From contig CM075937.1 of the NCBI GenBank assembly GCA_038030265.1, positions 38,296,198 to 38,360,197 on the forward strand: DNA of 64,000 nucleotides, read 5' to 3'. A program made the translations under genes and the position numbers. Shown piece after piece: positions 46,801-55,700 of the stretch; the first letter of the stretch is position 1, and the number at the start of each line of letters is the position of its first letter. The stretch is from Corythucha ciliata. Lineage: Eukaryota > Arthropoda > Insecta > Hemiptera > Tingidae. Under the pieces are notes generated by a model. The model made no database searches. It was given only the letters and a program-made list of their open reading frames with translations, and was not told where the DNA came from.

Positions 46801-46812
46801 CCTCCCAGGGGG
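43801..46812 (-). mobile_element. 5'-truncated non-LTR retrotransposon (RT + RNase H), young insertion
   Basis: The element lies on - with its poly(A) tail as 14 T on + at 43801. Target-site duplications TCGAGATACC flank it (43791-43800 and 46813-46822, plus TT merging with the tail). The 5' end is truncated near the endonuclease/RT boundary. The reading frame inside is uninterrupted for 967 codons. RNase H plus CCHC-like end and poly(A) fit the I/LOA/R1-like group of arthropod elements; the clade is not settled. Confidence 0.92.
43909..46812 (-). CDS. Reverse transcriptase / RNase H ORF2 of the non-LTR element (partial)
   Basis: Reverse transcriptase of a retrotransposon: copies element RNA into DNA at a nicked target. 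Numbering from the first in-frame ATG at 46998, the RT motifs are FIPK (~318), LDIEGAFN (~402), GTPQGSSLSPLLW (~458) and FADD at ~491, the last a variant of the catalytic YADD. RNase H follows from CFTDGSK (~748) through EACAIEL and IYSDSR to GHAGIPGNERADKLAK (~857). A CERCGVEEETTGHLVREC zinc-knuckle-like motif comes close to the end. Codons 1-62 of that open frame lie outside the element (46998-46813) and are chance flanking sequence; real element coding starts at about PPGRNPRR. The endonuclease domain is absent, so this copy cannot be autonomous. Confidence 0.92.
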   Translation of the reverse strand, partial: PPGRNPRRTDWEKFERMVGEATGEVSRNTLDEEEKEIREIITLAFQAACPERRAKERGAVWWNAHLKEKKRRMNSSLSAAKRTDGEEEWEAYHRARKEYKSAIRREKRKSWRSFCEEVASTREAARLNRIVKEDSRQLLGTIIEPSGEVVVESREILESLLSAHFPGCEEEEVVPSQHRAEHEGAMKESDAIINRERFRWALKSMGQYKAPGIDGVYPCMLQRTGGRTQERIRRLFVTSLATGQVPTPWKRVRVTFIPKGGGKHDRAGNFRPISLSSVMMRLMEKTLDGYIREGIGKSRPYHPRQHAYIAGKSTESALQELVGKLEDTIAQKEYALVLFLDIEGAFNQVTFQCIVEALKTFRVNPMVVRWISHALRHRWIRAELGGETVERRAKRGTPQGSSLSPLLWIIVVDELIRLMEENGFYMQFFADDGAIVVRGKVLSTLFELMRQAIGIVEEWCEPRGLTINPSKVKLCLFTHKRNRQGLQTLQIGGKEVELTTEVKYLGVWLDHRLSWEKHIRETYQKAMGTFCQVRRVVGKTWGLNPKMTLWLYTGIIRPRILYGAMVWWRAANKKGNAAKLDRVQRLACLATLGAFRTTPTRPMEVMLGLKPLSLELQARAMETVYRLDCMSGEVGKGGIREHMRRVAPSTGMRSDQMVKQGDFGKTIGVKLSRETGQGGDTDEIKCFTDGSKIGTGKGKAGSGIYIPGMGVEESLTLGKYATVFQAEVAAIEACAIELRRKGVTDKQITIYSDSRAALGAISRPVVKSGAVGGCRASISALLTEGNTVTLGWVPGHAGIPGNERADKLAKTGAMTEYVGPEPVVGIAREVGLSEIRGWAKAEAQARWEAEDHCRQAKEGIKRYDANTTKWLVGLGRKQTRKIVGIFTGHFAVQRHLHMMGLIGDPTCERCGVEEETTGHLVRECEGFAAARFAIFGRDRLTDLEFSRTQGVRVLDFLGRVRRFEEPC

Positions 46813-46824
46813 TCGAGATACCTT

Positions 46825-48260
46825 GTGCCTTGTGGTATGCTGTGGTGTCGGGAGACGTGGTCGATTTCCGATCACAGATCGCGGAAGCGGCACACTTTTA
46901 TAGTTATGTATTACAGTTAATTCAGTGTGTGGTACATGGATTTGAGGTATCAACGGAGAGTGGGTTCGACTGTGGTGAGGAATACGAGGACGAGACAATA
47001 CTGATGAGAGGGAAAGGAACGAGCTGGGGGAAAAAAGGAATCAAAAGAAAATGGTCAAAGGGTAGTTGACGGATCGAAAAGAAGAAACAAATTTGATTGC
47101 CCGATAATTGGTTCTTCAACAACCACTTTAATACAAAACAAACCTGAAAGTTGCAATTTCGCGTAAATAAATAATAGCCCAGGAAGTAGGAAGTTTTGGG
47201 AGGAAAAAACTCCTGGACTAAGTTTGATGGCTGATTTTAATGTTTTCAGGTGTGCTGAATCCGAATTTCAACTTTGCCCAACCCTTCCACCGGGTGGTAG
47301 TACTTGACTTGACAAACTTTTTGTCAAGTTTCCGTTTTGTAAGGTGTGCTGAATTCGAACGACGTTTTCAAGACCGTATCAGAATGGCATAATTATGTTA
47401 ACGAATATGAAAAACCTACCCGAAAATTTAAAAGTTTACATTTTACAGGGTGGAAGGGGATAAGTGTTACAAAAATTTTTGGGTGATAGTAGGCCTCATT
47501 TGCAACCGAAATTACCATATGGTGTCCGAAAATCAAAACCCATCGAGATATGATTTTTCTAACGATTTTTAAGGCTTACATCATTTTTTTAAACTAACGG
47601 CGAGAAACTCGCATTTAATTTGAATTTTTGCAACTTTTGGTGATGGATTCAGAAATAGCACACTATGTTCTGTCAGGATTAGCCATTTTCGATGGACGTT
47701 AACTATTTTATGTGCCCTTAAATGCGGCTCAAAGTCGTGCAAATAAGGGAATTAATTTTTTTCAAAAAAAGTCAGTCCCCGTTTGTCCACACTAAATCTG
47801 AGTGAACGGACAACCCGTGATTCAGAAAAACATCTTCAAAGTGTCCTTTACAAAAGCGTTTTCTTAGTTGTTTGGAGATTTTTCGTCAGAAATGACGATT
47901 TCTTAGAAAAAATAATGATTTTTCTCTTCAAAATCGCTTGTTTTGACCTGAAAAATTTGAACAACTTTTGTGATTTTAACGTGATAAAATGCACTAAAAC
48001 CTAATCCAAAGCTATACGTTGAATCAAACTGATTATGCCCGCCTACCAAAGTAACGAAAAATGTCGCTCCGGCCGCCGGCTGTCGGGTTAAGTGCATTAC
48101 ACTACTACAAGTTTCGACGTTTTTAGTTATTTAGCTATTATTGGGCATTCGGTGACTCTGAAGTTGAGGTTTGTGAATTTGGTAAAATCGCCCTTCAAAG
48201 AGAGCTGCAATATGGCTTCACTTAACCTTTGAAGCTGCTGCCCGTCAACACCTGCTACCT
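46825..48260. other. Intergenic sequence, nothing recognised
   Basis: Contains 'GGTGTGCTGAAT(C/T)CGAA' twice (47249 and 47342) around 'CTTGACAAACTTTTTGTCAAG', a small hairpin at about 47310-47330. No coding region or array is supported. Confidence 0.3.
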
Positions 48261-48265
48261 CTTAC

Positions 48266-48412
48266 ACCTGGGGGCCTATTCTCTAACAACAAGCAATATT
48301 TTTTTCGCCAGCCATGTGTTTATTTCATTCATTTGTTTGAAGAAAATCAATGAAATAAACATATGACTTCGAAAAAGCTATTGCTTCGGAGTTAGAGAAT
48401 AAGCCCCCAGGT
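48266..48412. mobile_element. 147-bp MITE with ACCTGGGGGC ends
   Basis: Left 'CCTGGGGGCCTATTCTC' and right 'GAGAATAAGCCCCCAGG' form 21-of-22-bp inverted ends; the centre can also fold (TTTATTTCATT / AATGAAATAAA). No ORF. Confidence 0.7.
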
Positions 48413-49438
48413 CCCAAAGTGCTACTTCATGGTTGCTATACTATGTTGTTTTCACTCTTACTTCTGCTTTATTTGGTTAAGAATCTACTCTTCTTCACTA
48501 GCGTAATGTTAATTGGTGGTTGTTATAGGGTTCTCAGAATATACATTCGGTTTCAGTACACCAGTAACACGGGTAGAAACGGCCATGCAGAAACACAGGT
48601 GAAAATCTCGTTTGAGAATGAAGAAATTTACATTTATGAGGATGTTTCGAATCTGAAAAAACTTTCGGATTCAGCTAAAAAAAAAATAATGTAAAAACGT
48701 GCTAAAATGTGAGGTTTTTCATGTTTCTTTGCAGTACCATAGGGGACAGGCAATTTGGTGTTCGCGTACAGATTAATTTAAAACGTGGAAAACTAATGTG
48801 AAACGTCACTTTCGGCTTTGGATACGTACCAAACTGGAAAAAAAAGGTTGAAATAGGAGTTTTTTTGTTTTTGTTTTTTCGATTTGTGGGCTGTAGCGTC
48901 TCATGTTAGGGTTTGGGGGGCTTAAAATTCCGACTCAGGACATCTGGAAACATAAGTAATGAGTGGGAACCATATTTTATAGTATAGTACAGGGTACACC
49001 TAGGCATGAAAGGCGTACTTTTCCTGGCCGAGAAAAAAGTGACCATTTTTCGAGGCCCAGAATACGCCTTTCTGCCGAGGCGTACACGTGATATTTTATC
49101 CTACGCAAGAAGGGGGAAAAATTAATAAATAGTATTGAGTTCAAAACTGGAAGGTGGAATAAAAGAAAACGTTTGCCCATCTGTACTTGACAAAATACAA
49201 AATAAAAGTGCATCTAGACAAACGACAACGCCTCAATGAGTGGGAGCGACGTCGGTCGGTGTGGAGGAGTAAAGTAGGCCCTAGACTATCAAGCGGCTTG
49301 ATCAAATGCTTCAACCTCCGATTGATGGGCGCTTCAAGCGTACTTCAATCAAGTCTTTAATCTTTTGATCAAAACTCTCTCATCCGTCGAAGCTGAGAAA
49401 TGGAACAGTGTGTTTCGCGATCGTGTCTTCGTTTACAA

Positions 49439-49570
49439 TGGTGTCAAATTCAGATTTGGGCTTCTTCCTCGCAACATTGGTTGCTGTGAAGCAGAAAAAG
49501 AAGCAAAATAAGAAAAAACGACGGTGGTCTAAGGAGTGGTCAAACTCAGAAACCCCTCATGACTCATGAA
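49439..49570 (+). pseudogene. Possible N-terminal fragment of a PIF/Harbinger transposase
   Basis: A 43-codon frame with LGFFLATLVAV followed by a KKKQNKKKRRWSKEW basic/aromatic stretch, the usual start of HARBI1-like proteins, then a stop. A TIR-like 'GATCAA' rich segment precedes it (49277-49380). No further transposase is seen. Tentative. Confidence 0.3.
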
Positions 49571-49639
49571 CATCTCCTAAAGTCTCTGTGTGATTCGCAA
49601 CATCTGATTGATGTAATTATTCGGTTATTTCTCTCAATT

Positions 49640-49847
49640 TTACCTGGGTATTGAAGATAAAATTGAAAATTGTCTCCTCAATTTGAGCTGCGAATTAGCG
49701 CTTTTCATTAATTGTATCAGTTAATTAGTGATTTTCACAATTATATATCTGCGAATTGGTGATTTTTTTGCTTTCAGCGTTGAATTAGCGTTTTTCATAA
49801 TTTTGACCGCGGATATTCGACGTAAGAGAACAGGCAGCACTGGCGGA
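49640..49847 (+). repeat. Type A ~30-bp repeat array, forward (first part)
   Basis: Units 'TTGAGCTGCGAATTAGCGC', 'GCGTTGAATTAGCG', up to the head repeat at 49848. Confidence 0.6.
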
Positions 49848-49930
49848 CCTACACTTATCAGGCCCGGTGATGGAAATCTCTGTGAGGCCTTTTGGTGTAA
49901 AAAATAAATGTAATTTCTACGTTGCGTTTT
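49848..49930 (+). repeat. 'GGCGGACC' head repeat, copy 3
   Basis: 'CACTGGCGGACCTACACTT', 'AGGCCCGGTGATGGAAATC', 'TGTGAGGCC', then 'GTAATTTCTACGTTGCG' leading into a forward type-A array. Confidence 0.65.
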
Positions 49931-50547
49931 CCTTTTTACAGCTTTTTTCCTTATTTCATGCTAATTTATAAGCCGCAAATAGGCGATTTCCTCAATTTTA
50001 CTTGCGAATTGGAGTTCTTCTCAATTTTGGACGGGAGTAATAACGTTTTTCACTATTTTTGCCGCGAATTATAGCAGTCTTTTTTTCACCTGTATAGTCA
50101 TGAATTTGAGCTTTTTCTCAATTTTGGCTACAAAGTTGCCGCCATAGAAGACGCGAATAGGCGTATTTTCAATTTTAGGCGCAAATTGGAATTATCTCAA
50201 TTTTAGCTGCTTTTAGCTTTAGGTTCCTACACTTTATCGGCTATTTTTCTCAATTTTATCCGCAAATTAGGTAGTAATTTTTTCATTTTGTACCCGTGAA
50301 TTAACGGTTTTCCTACACTTCATCCGCGAATAAACACTTTTTTCAATTTCGCCCACGAATTAACTATTTCTATCTATTTTAGCCGCGAATTGATTAGCGA
50401 TCTTTTCAACTATTTCTGCGAGCTAGCGTTTGTCCCAATTTTAGTCGCCACATCTAGCACTTTTCCACAATTTCATTCGCAGATTAGCGTTTTTATCAAT
50501 GGCATAAAGCGATTTAGTTAGCGAAGTGGTTTCTCAATTTTAGCCCG

Positions 50548-50581
<34 letters not shown>

Positions 50582-50900
50582 TTGCATTTTTGCCGCGATG
50601 TTTCTCATTTTTATTGCCTTGAATTAGCGCTTTTTCTGAAGTATAGCCGCAGACTTGGCCCGAGATAAGATTAGCGTTATTTTTTTCTACATTTTGATTT
50701 TTTACCGTAAAGTAGCCTTTATACACCGCGAATCAGCAATTTTTTCTCAATTTTGGTCTGGAAGTTGTTACATCGAGAAACCACGAATGAGCTCTTTTTT
50801 TCGCACATTTTGGCCGCACGCTTACTGGCGATTTTGCAAACTTTTCGCCGCGTACTTGATGCGAAAACCAGCGCACTAGTGCGCCTTCTCAATTTTTATC
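49931..50900 (+). repeat. Type A ~30-bp repeat array, forward (second part)
   Basis: About 25 units, with an (ATT)n microsatellite at about 50547-50582. ORF 50655 reads through units. Confidence 0.7.
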
Positions 50901-51049
50901 CGCTTATAAGGACCTAAGGAAACTGGGGATCGGTGTGTAAGATCAGCGCGCCAACCAAGCAGGAGGCAGACCACCAACTTGCAGAGCTGGGTAAGAGGAA
51001 CCTTGACCATCGTCGAAGAGCCGAATGTTTTTGAGAGTGTAATACAAGT

Positions 51050-52105
51050 GTCACAATGCCCGGGGTACCCGGGACAGTCCCGGTTTTGGCTAATTTTGTT
51101 TCGCGTCCCGGGCAAGGTCATTCCGGGATTTCCAAAAAATTGACATTGAGCTTATAATAATGTTATTCTTTGAGTGAAGATGCGCGAGAACCTGGCCTGG
51201 TCCATGAAGTGAGAATAATTAATGAAAATTGTCTTATTCGATTGATCACGGTAGCCTTTTTAACCTGTTCTTACCTTTTTAAACTGTTCGTGTTGTCAGA
51301 TGTTTTTATGGTTCACTTCTCCTGTAGTCAGGGCTTTTCGCGGTTAAAGCTTTTTGTGGTCTGAGCTTTTTGGGGTCCTAGCTTTTGTGGTTAGGGCATT
51401 TTTGGTTAGAGGTTTTTGTGGTTAAAACTTTTAGTGCATTTCATTCTGAAAATGCACTATTGGTCTCGTGGTGATGGTGGCAAACATGGGTCATGTCATG
51501 TTTTTTTCACGTTTCAGAACCTCTAGAACACGAATTCAGTGGTCTCCGGAATTCATATATATATATATATATTTCTTTATATATATACTATTTATGGCCG
51601 TTTCCTTGTTAGCACGATAACTCTCGTAGAAATTAATTTAGCGGAACGCGCTTTGGCACAAAAATCAGTAGTCATATGACACCGGTCGGTATTGCATTTG
51701 GGCCAGATCGGTCAAGGTGGAGGGGGGGAAAATCGGGCTTGAAGTCGTCAAAAAATCACTAAAAATCACCAGTTGATTCTAGAAGCATCATATTCGGTAC
51801 GTATACTCCATGTTAGACTAGCCTTTGATTCCCATTTTAATTTTTTGAAAAAGTCGAAGGGGAGGGGGTGTTGCCCTCGGAGTAGACTTGTGATCGCGTT
51901 AGATTCTTTTCGACAAAACGAACAATTTGACATTGAAGACGGAGGGGGGTGTGGGCGGAAAAGGGGGCCCACTATGAAATATTAAGTTTTCCTTATCGCG
52001 AGGTCCATGAAAGGTACGATAATTCGCTTTAATCTTAGAAACCAAAGCATTATATTTCAATATTTTGTTTAACAACGTCAACATCTGTCAACAGTTATAA
52101 CGTAC
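51050..52105. other. Intergenic: dispersed 'GGTACCCGG' repeat, AT microsatellite, otherwise unrecognised
   Basis: 'GGTACCCGGGACAGTCCCGG' at 51063 matches the repeat at 8811. A run of 'TTTTTGTGGTT(A/C)GAGCT'-like words follows (51340-51440), also seen at about 9540-9660. An (AT)n tract lies at 51557-51595. No gene is supported. Confidence 0.4.
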
Positions 52106-52109
52106 ATAT

Positions 52110-52733
52110 AATTTCTATTTATTTTTTTTAATACCCCAAAAATAGTTCTTATGTACAATGACTTCTCATACTTAAATGCCTACTGTGCATTAAAACAAGG
52201 GCAAATTTAAATAAAATATCTCTTGAATTTAAACTACAGATAATTCAGTTTTTGTTTTCAATTATATTAATTTCTTCTAAATAGTAATTTTTGAATTCCT
52301 TAAGTGTATACTTTTCAAAAATATTGTAACAACAGGTGGGAACATTAAAAAAAACAAAAAAATGATTACAATAAAAGTAGGTAATTATAGTGAAACGAAC
52401 TTAACAGAACACACTTTTATGTTCCTAATTAAAATTGTCTATATTAAGGGTACAAATTATAACTTAAACGGGGTTTTAATGGACCCTCTGTAATAAAAAT
52501 TATTAACGAAATAATAATAAGTTGTACCAACAGACAAAGGGGCACCACTTTTTTTTGTGTGTAACAGAATTTTGAATGTCACAAGATTTACGCCAAAGTG
52601 ACGGCGAAAGGCATCAATAAACGTAACTTTATATATATATATAACGCCAAGATATTTGAAATATCTCTGTCCACCCCTCTCCTCCTTTTTTTTCATTCCT
52701 TTGGTTAAAACGAAGTTGTTGTTTTTTTTAAAT
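52110..52733 (-). other. Probable 3' UTR of the CDYL-like gene
   Basis: AT-rich, non-repetitive DNA directly downstream (on -) of the stop, with TTTATT on + (AATAAA on -) near 52119. The boundaries are approximate. Confidence 0.4.
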
Positions 52734-55700
52734 TTAAAACAACGGATTGATGGATAAATCTTTAATACGAGCTTGACAATCGTCACTCGACCAATGCTGC
52801 TCCAAAATGCGTGACTCGGTGTTTAAAGTTGAGGGTAGTTTGGATCGGAGGCCGTGCATTAAAAGCGCTTTTGTTGATTTCATACTCTGGAAAAATAATA
52901 ATTTTAATTTAATATAAAATAAGCTTTTAAAAAGTTATAGTTTGGGCAACGACTTAGCACTTTTCTTTTCAGTTAAGAATGTGCATGTAATGAGGGCTGA
53001 GGAGAATCAAAATAATGGGCAAAACCTTCGTTAGTGATTAAATTTTAAAGGACAATAATAATCTAATCCTGATAAACAATTAGATAGAATGGAGGACTGA
53101 GAGCGAGATCAGCGGCTGTTCCATATCTTCTTCCATTTGGAAGATAAAAATAGAAGAGACGCTCCTTCGTGTTTGTTTTTCTTTCTCTTGTTAGGCACAA
53201 AAAACCTGTTTTACCTCCCTTCACTCGTAAATTTTTCAGTGCTGTGGCGCTCCAGGTACACGAAAGAACTCAAACACAACACAAGACATGGGAATGAAGC
53301 CCGGCCTTCTAGTCATTTGGCTTTGTTTGAACTTCTACTTAGCGTTTGGGGAATATTTTTCGGTCATCAGTAAATTGGATCAAGCTGTCTACCTGTATCC
53401 TAATCAAGTAAACGTAGAATATTAAAATAAGGCGTGGATGGTAAATATATATACATATATTTTTGTAAAGATTCGGAGTGAAAAACAGCTCAGACTATGC
53501 GACACGGCGGAGTCCGTGTGCGGTGTCGTCAACAAGCGATTTTGGCTACCGTCACTGGTGCACCGACTGTGTCGTTGTCCCGACTCCCAGTGTCCGTTCG
53601 CCTGGTCGCAGACGGACAATCGAAGCGTGCCGCTTGACAATCGCTCGCAGCTCAAACTCTGCACCAGTGTGAACAATGTGGAACTGTGCGGACCTCAGGA
53701 AATCGGTTTGACCGTATCGGAGACGACAACGGTGGGCGGCGGTCAACAGTCGAACAAAATTGACCGGGACCCAGTTAAAGACGTTCGACTTCACTGTCGT
53801 TGCGATTGGCCGTCGTACTGGCGTTTGACTCTTCATTTGAGCAACGCAACTGCAACGTACAACGAGTACGTTTGTAGCAAAGTAAGTGATCCCCCCCCCC
53901 CCACCGTCCACACGAGGGTTCACTCCAGGCAGTTAAGATTTTCTTTTCCGCCATTTTAGTTCTACAAATGTCAAAGCGGTGCATTCTGCGGACATGTACG
54001 AAAAGACACCTATTCAGCCTATTACCAGTGCTCATGTCCTAAAGACCATCTGTGCATAAATACGGATGGAATCGCGCGCAACGTTTCTGAATTACTCTAT
54101 AAAGGCCCTGTGTTTAGAGCTCATTGCGTTAAAAATGAAGTTTAGGAAACTTTTGTATGAGTGTACGTTAATAAATTAACAAAATGAATAAATAGAAAAC
54201 TCACTTGAACAGAATGAAGAGTGATCTGTTTCGCCACGTCCATTACTTTATGCTGAAGGTCAACCTTCGGTACTACTTTGGTGACGAGGCCGCACATGGC
54301 CGCCTCATTGCAGTCGAGTTTTGAACAGGCAAGAAGAAGACTGGAAGTCTGTCGAGGACCGATCAGATCCGGTAGTACGAGAGAGGCCGCCGCTTCGGGC
54401 ATATAGCCCAAAAGGGCGTAGGGAGTGTAAAATGACGCCGTTTCATCGGCAAAAACGACGTCGCAATAGGCGAGCATGACAACGCCCAAACCCACGGCCT
54501 GTCCACTGACTCCAGTGATTATTGGTCGACCGACCATGGCCATTTTTACGATCAAATCTCTGGGGAAAAACGCGTAATTTGAACACTTCTAGTTGAAAAT
54601 ATTTACACCGATCAAACTTACCTCAAAGCTGTTGCAGTTTCAGCTGCAATTAACTTTCGGCGATCCTTGTCATCATCCAACAATGAAGGTAAATCTACAC
54701 CATTGCAATAAACCCAAGAAGAGGCAGTCGATGAGGATGAAGGGCAAGAAAGAATTATAGCCTTTGTGTCTCCAGCTTGTTCTAAATAGTCTAAAGCTTG
54801 ATAAAGTTCTGACAAAACCTATGAAAATAAAATCGACAGGTATAAAAAAAATCCGAAAATGAAGGATGCAAATAATTTACTTTGGCATTCATCGCTTGAG
54901 GCAGTCTTGATGATGAAGGCGCGATATTCACCTTCACCACTGAGTCATGTCTTTCAAGTCTCACTTCACTACCAGGAAACGGTGCCGGCAGGGGTTTTGG
55001 TGAAAGAAGCGACTTTCTTTTGTTCAAAGCGAGGGATAAATTGGTCAAAAGCATTGCCGGCAAATCGGGCTCCTTTTTGACAAAGGGCGCCGGTGTTTGT
55101 GGCGATGGCTGATGACGGGCAACGCTGGGCGTTGCTGCCGCCGCCACCGCCGCCGCCTCCTCCTCCTCCTCACCCTCCTCCTCCGTCGGTAAACTCACAA
55201 AATCGGCCGACGTTGAATCGTCGCGAGAGTCTTTTGTTTTTTTCGTGTGCTCTCTGTCATTGTCCGACACTTCATCGGCGGTGTCCCAGTCCTCTTCAAC
55301 TTGTTTCCAAACTGGTTTTGGTGAGTTCTTACCAGCGTCTTTGGACGGTTTCGAGGTTACCGGTGGTGGGACGACTGCGGCAGCACTCGCCTTTGCGTTT
55401 GACACGGGCGCGTTAACGACAGCTTTAAATTTGTTAGTCAATTCAGTCTGAAGTCGTTCTTTCAAACCATTTTTCTTATCTTTAATTAATTGTTTAATTA
55501 AATCCGAGTGTTCAGGCTGTAGATTAAGCTCTTTACACTTTAGCTCAATCAGTTTCTCAGTTCTTTCCGATATGGACGACGATTTCGCCGGGGTTACCGC
55601 CTCCGACGTTGCTCCACCAGACGGTTGTACAGACGGTTGAGGTGTAGGTAACGACGGTTCCGAGGGTGTTCCTGGTGACTTTTCAATTTGCCTGACTGGA

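Noticed and set aside
46813..46998. N-terminal 62 codons of the 1029-codon retrotransposon frame
   Set aside because: They lie outside the target-site duplication, so they are flanking DNA read through by chance.
53552..54035. - strand ORFs of 86-123 aa opposite the secreted gene
   Set aside because: They are antisense shadows; the + strand frames have a signal peptide, cysteines and phase-matched introns.
55093..55416. + strand proline-rich ORF
   Set aside because: Antisense of the poly-Ala/poly-Glu tract in the CDYL-like exon.
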